The translations under genes were made by a program, and so were the position numbers. A stretch of 32,261 nt of DNA from Treponema sp. (lineage in GTDB: Bacteria; Spirochaetota; Spirochaetia; Treponematales; Breznakiellaceae), in assembly GCA_031290455.1 (NCBI GenBank), contig JAITNP010000048.1, positions 1-32,261 of the forward strand, given 5' to 3'. Below are positions 21,685-30,821 of this stretch, one piece after another (the first letter of the stretch is position 1; the number at the start of each line of letters is the position of its first letter). The notes under the pieces are model-generated. The model was not told the DNA's origin. It searched no databases and saw only the letters and a program-made list of their open reading frames with translations.

Positions 21685-22323
21685 CTATCGGGAACCGAGC
21701 TTTTGACGCGCCCGGTCCATCCCTCTGCGGGCATCGACAAGCTGGGCATTCAGGGACAGGGCCCGCTCATAGGCAATGATGGCTTCGGATAAATCCCCGG
21801 CATTTTCCCGGGCATACGCAAGCCGGGTCCACCACGCCGCGTTTCCCGGCAGCCAGTGGACCGCCGTCGAAAGGGCAATATCCGCATGGCGGAACCGGCC
21901 AAGGCGGATATAAATTTCCCCGATAAGATAATACACGGTTTCAATGCGTTGACCCTCGGGAGCAATGTTTATATATTCCTGAAAATACTGTAGGGCCTCG
22001 CTGTTTCGGCCTTCATAATAGCTGATTTCCCCCAGGATCTCGATAATCCGCGGGTCATACCGGCTGAGGCCCCGGCCCAAACGGGCATAATTCAGGGCCT
22101 CCGCATACCGGCCAAGCCGTATAAGGCTCCAGCAAATGACCACATGGGCATCCAGGTTTTGCGGGTTTGTATTGATTTCATTCACACAGATAGCAATGGC
22201 CCGTTCATAATTACCCATTCGGTATTCCGCCAGGGCATCAGGTCTCATCTGGGAAAAAACACACATTCCGGAGAACAGGAGCAAAAAAATGCATACCATA
22301 CTCCCCTTACCCATCGTTTTCAT
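21685..22323 (-). CDS. TPR-repeat exported protein
   Basis: N-terminal signal sequence and repeated TPR patterns (AEYRMGNYERAIAICVNEI, GRYAEALNYARLG, GDLSEAIIAYERALSLN). Confidence 0.85.
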   Translation of the reverse strand: MKTMGKGSMVCIFLLLFSGMCVFSQMRPDALAEYRMGNYERAIAICVNEINTNPQNLDAHVVICWSLIRLGRYAEALNYARLGRGLSRYDPRIIEILGEISYYEGRNSEALQYFQEYINIAPEGQRIETVYYLIGEIYIRLGRFRHADIALSTAVHWLPGNAAWWTRLAYARENAGDLSEAIIAYERALSLNAQLVDARRGMDRARQKLGSR

Positions 22324-22685
22324 ATTGGTGAACTTTTTTCAGGCATGGTACAGGATCCATTAAACAGGCATCCGATTTCCATACCAATTTCCGGGGTGAT
22401 GATGTTTCCCCGCAGTTTTCCCGTGCCCGTTACTTCCACCCTATCGGCAGCGGTTACATCGCCCGTTACCGAACCCCGGATTATCACCCTCGGCGCGGTT
22501 ATGGTAGCATCTACCACCGCCGCCTCATCAACCACCAGCATCCCCGTGGCAATGATTTCCCCGACAAGCTTGCCTCGGATAAGAAAGGGCTTTTCAAAAC
22601 TGAGGGTCCCGGAAAAATCAATATCAGCGGATAAAATAGTATCAAAATCTTCATCATCCAGTTCTTCGTTATGAATATCGGTCAT
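22320..22685 (-). CDS. Bactofilin-family polymer-forming cytoskeletal protein
   Basis: Beta-helical repeat pattern FLIRGKLVGEIIATGMLVVDEAAVVDATITAPRVIIRGSVTGDVTAADRVEVTGTGKLRGNIITPEI. Overlaps the TPR gene by 4 nt. Confidence 0.88.
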   Translation of the reverse strand: MTDIHNEELDDEDFDTILSADIDFSGTLSFEKPFLIRGKLVGEIIATGMLVVDEAAVVDATITAPRVIIRGSVTGDVTAADRVEVTGTGKLRGNIITPEIGMEIGCLFNGSCTMPEKSSPI

Positions 22686-22815
22686 GCTTACCCTCCGTTA
22701 ATCTAGGTATCTAGCATAAATTTATCGGGCTAAGAACCTCACGTCAATACCTACTTGAGGTATCTTCTATTTTATACTATAATTATATAGGATCCTTATC
22801 TTCAGGAAGCAATGG

Positions 22816-25296
22816 GTGCACGCCATAAAACGTTTTTCCGAACCATGCAGAGCGCAGCTCAAAGCCGAAATTAAGGACGCCGGGGGGAATGAGGTGTTTG
22901 CCCTGGGGTTCCTTGATGAGCAGGGGCTGGTTGCGAACATTGAGGTCTCGGCCCGGGGTAACGAAGTGTCGGTGCTTGCCTTGACCCAATGGTTTGAACC
23001 TGCGGATACGCCCTTCCCTGATGTGTTCATCCACAATCATCCTTCAGGGGGTTTGACCCCCAGCGATAATGATCTTGTCATAGCGACCCGGGCTGCGGAA
23101 GCAGGGATAGGCTGCTTCATCGTGGATAACCCGGTGGAAAAGGTCTATGTGGTGGCGGAACCCGCCAAGAAACGGATCATTACAAAGCTTGATGCCACCG
23201 GTATTATCGCCGCCCTGGAGGCCGGCGGGGCCATAGCCAAACGGCTCCCTGCCTATGAAACGCGGCAATCCCAGCTTGATTTGATGCGGCTTATTGTCAG
23301 GGGCTTTAACGAGGATGCCCTGGTGGCTGCCGAGGCGGGAACCGGGGTGGGGAAGTCCTTTGCCTACCTGCTCCCCGCCTTGAGCTATGCCCTGCTCAAT
23401 GATGAACGGATCGTCATTTCCACTGCCACCATTACCTTACAGCAGCAGCTCTACGAAAAGGACATACCCCTGGTTACTTCGGCCATGAAAAAGAAGGTTA
23501 AGACCGTCCTCATGAAGGGGCGGGGGAATTACCTCTGCCGCCGCCGGCTTGCGGATGCCCGTAAGGAACCGGACCTGGGCGATGGGGAGCACGAGGATAT
23601 TGCTGCGGTGGCTGCCTGGGCAGAAACCACCCAGACCGGGAGCCGTTCGGACCTTCCCTTCATGCCCAGCGGGGGACTCTGGTCCCGGGTCTGTTCCGAG
23701 ACGGATCTCTGTATGGGCATGCGCTGTGCTGAACGGGAACGCTGTTTTGTGCTTACCCTCCGCAAGGAATCCGCCGACGCCCGGATCATTGTGGTGAATC
23801 ACCACCTCCTCTTTGCGGACCTTGCCGCCCGGCATGAGGGCGCGGGGTATGACAGTGTGGTGGTGCTTCCCCCCTACAAGCGGGTCATCATCGACGAGGC
23901 CCATACGGTGGAAGGGGCGGCCACGTCCTTCTTTTCAAAGGAATTCAGCCGTCTGGGGATATACCGGCATCTTGGGCGGCTCTACCGCAACCGCCGGGGA
24001 AACCGGATGGGCCTCCTGCTCCGCCTAACAGCCCTGGTTTCCAGCGATATCCTTGCCATTGAAGGGAAACTCAGTCAATTCGAAGGGGCGGTTCAAAGTC
24101 TCCGGGACATTGCGGATACCCTGGATAAGTCGGCCCTGGAACTCTGTCAGTATGAGGGGGGCTTTCGTTTAACCCCGTCCCGGGAAGCCCTGATTAAGAC
24201 CGCCCTGGTCCCGCACCTCATTGCCCTTCGTAAAGGCATCACCGCCCTGGTTACAATCATCCGGGATATGCTGGAAAGCCTCTCCTCCAAGTACGAGGAT
24301 GACGCTGCGGTCTGGGAGATCAAATCCATTCTCCGGCGGCTTGGAACCATTGGGACCATCTGCGGTTCTTTTATCGAATTTAAAGAACGGACCGCCGAGG
24401 TTCTATGGATAGAACGGCAGAGCGGCGGTAATGCGACGGACGCACCGGGGACCGGCTGGGTGCGGTTTACGATAACCCCCCTTGCAGTGGCCCCCGCGCT
24501 GCAGGAGGCCCTCTTCGAGCCTCATAAGACCGTGATTTGTGTATCCGCCACCTTAACCGTGGCCAAGTCCTTTGATTACTGGAAAAACCAGTGCGGGCTG
24601 AGTCTTATCACCGAACGGAACGTTTATACCGGGCAGTTCCCCTCCCCCTTTCCATACTCGTCCTCGGTATTGTTGGCAATCCCCGCGGACGCCCCCCTGC
24701 CTGACCAGGGGACCTACCGGGCCTTTGTGGACAAGGCGGCGGCGCAGATGGTCCTCACCGCCGGCGGCTCCGCCCTGGTTCTCTTCACCTCCTACGAGGC
24801 GCTGCGGAGCGCCTACTCCACCGCCCTCCCGATGCTGGAACCCGCGGGGATCCGCTGCCTGAAACAGGGGGATGATGACCGGACCCGGCTTTTGCAGACC
24901 TTTTTACAGGATGAAAAGAGCGTGCTCTTTGCCACGGATTCCTTCTGGGAAGGGGTAGATGCCCCCGGCGATACCCTGCGCCTGGTGATCCTCTGCCGCC
25001 TGCCCTTCAGGACTCCCAACGAACCGGTCTTTGAGGCCCGCTGCGAGGCCCTCCAGGGGCGAGGGGGCAATCCCTTCATGGAATTATCCCTTCCCGAATC
25101 GGTGATGAAGTTCAAGCAGGGTTTTGGACGGCTCATGCGCCGTTCCAGTGATCACGGGGTGGTGGCCGTCCTGGATGGGAGGATACTGCACAAACGGTAC
25201 GGTGAATACTTCCTCCGTTCCCTGCCTAAAACCAAGCAGAGTTTTCATGCATTTGAGACCATTCTCCGGGAGATGGAACGCTTTTTGGAGTCATAG
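22816..25296 (+). CDS. RadC-like JAMM/MPN domain fused to DinG/XPD-type Fe-S DNA helicase (GTG start)
   Basis: N-terminal FIHNHPSGGLTPSDNDLVIA (RadC JAMM motif). Then AEAGTGVGKSFAYLLP, Fe-S cysteines GNYLC...DLCMGMRCAERERCF, IDEAHTVEG, and motif VI QGFGRLMRRSSDHGVVAVLDGRI. Confidence 0.88.
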   Translation: MHAIKRFSEPCRAQLKAEIKDAGGNEVFALGFLDEQGLVANIEVSARGNEVSVLALTQWFEPADTPFPDVFIHNHPSGGLTPSDNDLVIATRAAEAGIGCFIVDNPVEKVYVVAEPAKKRIITKLDATGIIAALEAGGAIAKRLPAYETRQSQLDLMRLIVRGFNEDALVAAEAGTGVGKSFAYLLPALSYALLNDERIVISTATITLQQQLYEKDIPLVTSAMKKKVKTVLMKGRGNYLCRRRLADARKEPDLGDGEHEDIAAVAAWAETTQTGSRSDLPFMPSGGLWSRVCSETDLCMGMRCAERERCFVLTLRKESADARIIVVNHHLLFADLAARHEGAGYDSVVVLPPYKRVIIDEAHTVEGAATSFFSKEFSRLGIYRHLGRLYRNRRGNRMGLLLRLTALVSSDILAIEGKLSQFEGAVQSLRDIADTLDKSALELCQYEGGFRLTPSREALIKTALVPHLIALRKGITALVTIIRDMLESLSSKYEDDAAVWEIKSILRRLGTIGTICGSFIEFKERTAEVLWIERQSGGNATDAPGTGWVRFTITPLAVAPALQEALFEPHKTVICVSATLTVAKSFDYWKNQCGLSLITERNVYTGQFPSPFPYSSSVLLAIPADAPLPDQGTYRAFVDKAAAQMVLTAGGSALVLFTSYEALRSAYSTALPMLEPAGIRCLKQGDDDRTRLLQTFLQDEKSVLFATDSFWEGVDAPGDTLRLVILCRLPFRTPNEPVFEARCEALQGRGGNPFMELSLPESVMKFKQGFGRLMRRSSDHGVVAVLDGRILHKRYGEYFLRSLPKTKQSFHAFETILREMERFLES

Positions 25297-25408
25297 ACAA
25301 AAAATGCCGCGGATGCAAAAAAACACGGTTGACGGTTGACATGATGCATTGACAAGATGTTGAAGGTATAATATACTACTAAAAATTGTATTTTAAGGAG
25401 AAAATTAT

Positions 25409-26443
25409 ATGAAAAAGATGTTGGCGGCGCTGCTTTGTGCGGCATTGATTTTGATGGCGTGCAGCAAGAAGACTGAAAGCGGCAGTGCTACGGCAACAAA
25501 GGCGGCGCCTGCATTGACCATCACCATGGCTCACAATCAAACTTCCCTTGAAAACCCCTATGCGTTTGGGGCGATCACGTTCAAACAGGTGATGGAGCAG
25601 CTTTCCGGCGGCACGGTGAACGTGGTGGTGCACCACGGTACCTTGGGGGAAAACGAAAACGAGCTGGTCGAAAAGCTGGACATGGGCGCGGTAGACATTA
25701 TCGTGTGCTCCCCCGGGTTTATGACGGCGATTGGTGTGCCCGAAGTGGACATGTTGTCCCTGCTTTACCTGTTCAACAGTTTTGACCACTGGGAAGCCGC
25801 GATGGATGGAGCGTTTGGCAACGCGATGAAAGACATTATCGCCACCAAGACAAACAACCGTTTCCTGGTGCTGGGTTACTGGACCGCCGCAGTGCGCGAT
25901 TACTATGGAAAGAAACCGGTAGTTACCCCGGCGGACTTGCAGGGCATGACCCTTCGCACGCAAACCGCGCCGGTAGTGCAGGATTTTTGGAAGGCCTGCG
26001 GCGCCATTCCCACTTCAGTGGCATGGGGCGAGCTTTATCAGGCATTGCAGCAGGGCGTAGTCGATTCGGCTGAAAATGACTACACCAACTTCATGCTCAA
26101 GGACCACCACAAAACCGCCAACGGTAAATACATCAGCGAAACCCACCATGACTTTACCACGCGCCTGTTTCTGACCTCCGGAACCTTCTGGAACAAGCTG
26201 TCCGACCAGCAAAGGGCATGGGTAACCGAGGCAAGCAAGGCCGCAACCGACGAAGACCGTGTGGTAACCTACCGCATGGCCGATGAGTCCAAGGCCAAGG
26301 TTATTGCCGACGGCGCCATGGTAACCGAGTTTGTCAACGTGGACATTCCCGCGTTCCAGGCAATCGCGCTGCCCATTCAGAACAAGTTTGCAGCCACAAA
26401 CAAGATGGAAAACCTGCTGGAAATGGTTCGCACGACCAGATGA
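25409..26443 (+). CDS. dctP: TRAP transporter substrate-binding protein (DctP family)
   Basis: Lipobox MKKMLAALLCAALILMACSKK and DctP-like GMTLRTQTAPVVQDFWKACGAIPTSVAWGELYQALQQGVVDSAENDYTNF. Confidence 0.93.
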   Translation: MKKMLAALLCAALILMACSKKTESGSATATKAAPALTITMAHNQTSLENPYAFGAITFKQVMEQLSGGTVNVVVHHGTLGENENELVEKLDMGAVDIIVCSPGFMTAIGVPEVDMLSLLYLFNSFDHWEAAMDGAFGNAMKDIIATKTNNRFLVLGYWTAAVRDYYGKKPVVTPADLQGMTLRTQTAPVVQDFWKACGAIPTSVAWGELYQALQQGVVDSAENDYTNFMLKDHHKTANGKYISETHHDFTTRLFLTSGTFWNKLSDQQRAWVTEASKAATDEDRVVTYRMADESKAKVIADGAMVTEFVNVDIPAFQAIALPIQNKFAATNKMENLLEMVRTTR

Positions 26444-26922
26444 AAAAAATTATTGCCCTGCTGCAAAAGTTACAAATAGTAGCAGGGGGTATATTTCTAA
26501 CCATCTTTTTGCTCTCGGTAGTTACACAAATATTCGCCCGTTATCTTGGCATCGCGGTTACCTGGACCGAAGACGTTTCGTTGTACGCGTTCATTTGGGC
26601 CGTGTTTATGGGCGCCAGCGCGATGGTGTACGAACGGCGGCATTTCGCCTTCACGTCCTTGAGCGATTCGATAAAATCACGGTCAAAAAAACTCCTCATT
26701 TCACTGTGTATCTCCTTGGCCATGCTGATTTTCGGAGTACTCATGCTGTACTACGGGGTACGCATTTCAAGGCAGTTTTGGAACTACCGCTGGGTAACCA
26801 TAGGCGCATTCAAGCGCGGGCCGGTGTGGCTGTGCCTGCCTATTGCGGGCGCCACCATCGGTTTGTACACCGTGTATCATATAGTCAACGATGTGGGGTT
26901 GTTTTGTAAGGGGAGTACGTAA
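26440..26922 (+). CDS. dctQ: TRAP transporter small permease (DctQ)
   Basis: Four hydrophobic segments, RYLGIAVTWTEDVSLYAFIWAVFMGASAMVYERRHF. Overlaps dctP. Confidence 0.9.
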   Translation: MKKIIALLQKLQIVAGGIFLTIFLLSVVTQIFARYLGIAVTWTEDVSLYAFIWAVFMGASAMVYERRHFAFTSLSDSIKSRSKKLLISLCISLAMLIFGVLMLYYGVRISRQFWNYRWVTIGAFKRGPVWLCLPIAGATIGLYTVYHIVNDVGLFCKGST

Positions 26923-28203
26923 ATGGGCGTTCTACTGGTTCTCATGTTTATTGTTTTTATCGCGGTGGGGGTGCCGATTTCCTTTGCCCTCGGAATCGTT
27001 TCTTTTACTGGCATTGCAGCGCTGCCCGGCATTCCAAACATGGTGGTGTTTACCAAAATGTTCAACGGCTTGGGCAGCTTTACCCTGCTGGCAGTACCGC
27101 TGTTTATCCTGGCAGCCAACTTGATGAATGAAGGCTCCATTTCCGATCGGCTTATCAAGGTGAGCACATCCCTGGTGGGGCATGTGCGAGGCGGTTTAGC
27201 CCACGCCAATGTGCTGGTGTCCATGATTTTCGCCGGCATCTCCGGCTCGTCCCAAGCCGACACCGCAGGTATCGGCAAAATCCTGATACCGGCAATGGAA
27301 AACGAAGGGTACGACAAGGAAACCTCCGTCGGCGTAACCGCGGCATCGTCCACCTTGGGCTCGATTATACCCCCAAGTATCACGATGGTCGTGTTTGCCG
27401 GCATTGCCAACGTGAGCACCGGCGGCTTGTTTATGACAGGGCTTTTGCCGGGCATCATGCTAGGGCTTGCCCAAATGGCGGTGATATTTTCCAAGCGTAA
27501 AAACTTTCCCAAGGGCGAGGGTTTACCGATTGCGGTCATTGTGCACCAGATATTCAGCGCCCTGCCGGCACTGATCACGCCGGTTATCCTGATCGGCGGC
27601 ATTGTTACCGGCCTGTTTACGCCCACCGAAGCGGCGGCTATCGCCTGCCTCTACGCCCTCGTTATCAGCATGCTCTTTTACCGCAGTATCAAGGTCAAAG
27701 ACCTGCCGCGTATCCTGGTTGAAACGATGAAGCTGTCATCCCTTTCCCTTTTTGCGTTGGCCACTGCCAACGCCCTGGGCGAACTGATGAGTTATTACCG
27801 CCTGAACGAGGCGGTGCAGGGCTTTTTTGTGTCGATTCCCGGTGGACAGCTCGTGTTTTTGCTTGTGGTGGTACTGTTTTTTATATTTGTCGGCACGTTT
27901 ATGGACGCCATTCCGGCGATGATCCTTTTTGTACCGATTGTCCTTCCTTCTGCATTGACCCTGGGCATTCATCCTATCATGCTGGGTTTGATTGTCTGCA
28001 TCACCTTGTCCCTCGGTCTGGTTACGCCGCCCTATGGTTTGTGCCTGCTCCTTGCCGCCTCAATTAGCGGCATTTCCATTGAGCGCGCCTTTCGGGGTGT
28101 ACTGCCCTACCTCTTGGTGTCCCTCGTGGTGCTGCTTATTTTAGTGGCCTTTCCCGGCTTTTTCCTGCTGATACCCAAAACGCTCTTTCCGGCGCTGTAC
28201 TAA
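26923..28203 (+). CDS. dctM: TRAP transporter large permease (DctM)
   Basis: SGSSQADTAGIGKILIPAMENEGYDKETSVGVTAASSTLGSIIPPSITMV and VTPPYGLCLLLAASISGISIE. Confidence 0.94.
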   Translation: MGVLLVLMFIVFIAVGVPISFALGIVSFTGIAALPGIPNMVVFTKMFNGLGSFTLLAVPLFILAANLMNEGSISDRLIKVSTSLVGHVRGGLAHANVLVSMIFAGISGSSQADTAGIGKILIPAMENEGYDKETSVGVTAASSTLGSIIPPSITMVVFAGIANVSTGGLFMTGLLPGIMLGLAQMAVIFSKRKNFPKGEGLPIAVIVHQIFSALPALITPVILIGGIVTGLFTPTEAAAIACLYALVISMLFYRSIKVKDLPRILVETMKLSSLSLFALATANALGELMSYYRLNEAVQGFFVSIPGGQLVFLLVVVLFFIFVGTFMDAIPAMILFVPIVLPSALTLGIHPIMLGLIVCITLSLGLVTPPYGLCLLLAASISGISIERAFRGVLPYLLVSLVVLLILVAFPGFFLLIPKTLFPALY

Positions 28204-28281
28204 TTATGGTCATATTCTGTTCCTCTCTCCATACAGATTCATCCCTGAGCTGCTATCATGGATATATGAAAAAGAAGTCTC

Positions 28282-29319
28282 GTGGTCATCCTGGGTATTG
28301 AATCATCCTGCGATGAATGTGCCGCAGCGGTGGTGGAAGACGGGAAACGGGTCCTGTCTAATGTGGTGGCTACCCAGATTCCCTTTCACGCGGCCTATGA
28401 CGGGGTGGTCCCTGAAATCGCGAGCCGTATGCATACGGAGTGGATCTACTCGGTGGTGGAGGAAAGTCTCCACCAAGCCGGCTTAGGTCCCGGCGATATT
28501 GAGGGAGTCGCCGCAACGGCCCACCCGGGACTACTGGGGTCCCTGCTCGTGGGGTTGAGTTTTGCCAAGGCATTTGCCTGGGCCCGGAATGTCCCTTTTA
28601 TCGCGGTGGATCACATGCTGGCCCACCTCTATGCGTCCCGATTATCCGATGAGGCGCCGGACTATCCCTTTTTAGGACTGCTGGTTTCCGGGGGACACAG
28701 CATCATCTGCCGGGTGGATAATTTTGACGCAGTTACCGTGCTGGGCGCCACCATTGACGATGCCGTGGGGGAAGCCTTTGATAAGGTATCAAAACATTAC
28801 GGCTTTGGGTATCCCGGCGGGGTCGCCATAGACACACTGGCACAAACCGGGAACCCCCTGGCCTTCCGGTTCCCCCTGCCCAATCTGCACAAGGGTGAAC
28901 ACCGGTATGACCTCTCCTATTCAGGGCTTAAGACCGCGGTAATCAACCAACTGGAACAGTTCCGGGTACCGGAGCGCGGGGAGACAGCGATTCTACCGGC
29001 AGTGAAGCCTGAAGATATTGCCGCTTCTTTTCAGAAAACTGCGGTGGCAATCCTCCTAAGAAGCCTGTTCCGGGCTGCTGAAGATACGGGGCTTACCACC
29101 ATTGTTGCCGGGGGGGGCGTGGCGGCCAACTCCTGCCTCCGTTCCCGGCTTGCGGAACGGCAGGACCTCCGGTGTATCTTCCCGCCCCTGGACCTCTGCG
29201 GGGATAACGGCGCCATGATCGCGGGCCTTGGCTACCCCTACCTCATCCGGGGAGACCGTTCCCCCCTCAACGTCGTCGCCTCCGCACGGGTACGAGCTTT
29301 TAAACGGAATTATCCTTAA
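28282..29319 (+). CDS. tsaD: tRNA N6-adenosine threonylcarbamoyltransferase TsaD (GTG start)
   Basis: ILGIESSCDECAAAVV, VVPEIASRMH, VDHMLAHLYAS, LLVSGGHS, GGGVAANSCLR and DNGAMIAGLGY. Confidence 0.96.
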   Translation: MVILGIESSCDECAAAVVEDGKRVLSNVVATQIPFHAAYDGVVPEIASRMHTEWIYSVVEESLHQAGLGPGDIEGVAATAHPGLLGSLLVGLSFAKAFAWARNVPFIAVDHMLAHLYASRLSDEAPDYPFLGLLVSGGHSIICRVDNFDAVTVLGATIDDAVGEAFDKVSKHYGFGYPGGVAIDTLAQTGNPLAFRFPLPNLHKGEHRYDLSYSGLKTAVINQLEQFRVPERGETAILPAVKPEDIAASFQKTAVAILLRSLFRAAEDTGLTTIVAGGGVAANSCLRSRLAERQDLRCIFPPLDLCGDNGAMIAGLGYPYLIRGDRSPLNVVASARVRAFKRNYP

Positions 29320-29331
29320 ATAAAGGGCAGG

Positions 29332-30279
29332 CTATCTATACATGTCCCGGTTGATCGGCCTGCCTATGGGGATTCCCTCACTCAGAAAATCCACGACCCG
29401 GCCATCTATCAGAATTTGCACATCCTTGAGATGGGGAAATTCCTGGACGGTCCAGAGGATCTGTTTTAATTGGGCCGTGTAACCTTCAGCCCCAAAGGTA
29501 TTGTATTTAAAGTCGTCACTGAAGCTGATATATGCGGTTTCCCCCCGGATAATAACCGATAAAATCCCGGTCCCCTGGGGTATGAGGGATATAAGGCCCC
29601 GCCCCTGTTCCTCCACGGTTGGTCCCTGCAAAAGCTCCTTGAGCACGTCAAGCAGGGGGGAATTGGAGGCGGGGAATTTCCTCGTTACCCGGATCTGCTG
29701 GATGTCGCCGTTCTGGTCAACCTGGATAAAATACAGCGCCCTGACGGTTTCCGTAAGCTCCATTGGGGAGGGCGATTCGGGAAAAGCCGGGGACAATGAA
29801 CCAGCGGGGTTCGACACATCCGGGATGGTTTCGGGGGATTCTGGAACCGCAGCAAGACGCGATTCGGAATGGTCAAGCCCATCATCAGGACCAACCGTAG
29901 ACCAGTCTTCAGGCGCCTCCTCATCGGGCAAAGGCGCTACCAAAACCGATGCAGGCCCCTCATCCGGTATTGGTACCGGCGTATTGTGTTCACCCGAGAC
30001 CTGCTGTTCCGCCTGCGGCTTGCTAAACCAGGCGGGAAGATGGGACTCCTGCACGGTTTTACGGATACGGTTTCGGTATACCATGAAAAGGCACGCCATC
30101 AGCACCACAAAGAGCAGCCAAAAAATAATGACTCCCCGCCGCTTCCGGGCCCAGGAAGTTTGATAGGAGGGCTTATTAAAGGTATGATAGGCGGTTCTTT
30201 TTTTGTTTTTTTTTGTCATAGACACCATTATATGATACGGCGAATGACCAGGGGGGGTCAAGGGAAGGACCGGCCACAC
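29332..30279 (-). CDS. GerMN-domain membrane-anchored protein
   Basis: Single TM (GVIIFWLLFVVLMACLFMVY), Pro/Ser-rich linker and C-terminal GerM-like SPLLDVLKELLQGPTVEEQGRGLISLIPQGTGILSVIIRGETAYISFSDDFKY. Confidence 0.8.
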   Translation of the reverse strand: MWPVLPLTPPGHSPYHIMVSMTKKNKKRTAYHTFNKPSYQTSWARKRRGVIIFWLLFVVLMACLFMVYRNRIRKTVQESHLPAWFSKPQAEQQVSGEHNTPVPIPDEGPASVLVAPLPDEEAPEDWSTVGPDDGLDHSESRLAAVPESPETIPDVSNPAGSLSPAFPESPSPMELTETVRALYFIQVDQNGDIQQIRVTRKFPASNSPLLDVLKELLQGPTVEEQGRGLISLIPQGTGILSVIIRGETAYISFSDDFKYNTFGAEGYTAQLKQILWTVQEFPHLKDVQILIDGRVVDFLSEGIPIGRPINRDMYR

Positions 30280-30363
30280 ACGCCCGCCCCAGACTGGGGC
30301 GGGCGTGACTCACGGAAAACGGTGGCAGGCGCCAAATTTTATGGATTTGTCTGTGCCTTGTTT

Positions 30364-30639
30364 TTAGACCGAAAGCGACAAGCCCAAAAGCTGCCAATCA
30401 TAACGCACCTGGTAGCGCTGCTTATCGCCGCGGGCGCCCTCAAGACAGCGGTCAATGGGGTTTACCTTGAGGTCCACCGCTTCGGCAACAACGCATTTCT
30501 GCGGCACCTTGCCGGCAAGAAATACCGATTCCTCCTTTTCTATCTCCAGACCGAGCCGCTGCTGCATGGCCTCCGTGATAACCAGCGGCCCCGCCCTGGT
30601 GTCGACAATGGCATCGACCGTTCCCGTCGGGGAATCCAA
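30364..30639 (-). pseudogene. Clan AA aspartic protease relic (DTG changed to DTR, internal deletion)
   Basis: VDAIVDTRAGPLVITEAMQQRLGLEIEKEESVFLAGKVPQKCVVAEAVDLKVNPIDRCLEGARGDK. The pattern resembles retropepsin-like VDTGAxxLVI, but with Arg for Gly and a shortened core. Confidence 0.55.
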
Positions 30640-30669
30640 TCATTACTCATACCGTGCTCCTGTTCACTC

Positions 30670-30711
30670 ATGGGCCATGGCCTATCGTTAATGGGCCATA
30701 GCCTTTCATCA
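30670..30711. repeat. Two imperfect 21-bp direct repeats
   Basis: ATGGGCCATGGCCTATCGTTA followed by ATGGGCCATAGCCTTTCATCA. Confidence 0.55.
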
Positions 30712-30821
30712 ATGAAACCCGCATCGGTACCGGCGAATGGGTGTCTGGTACCCCTTCACGGGAGCGCGCACGGCGGGTTGCCTATCCTGCCGGCACGCCC
30801 GCCTCCCGCTTGTCTCGTCTC

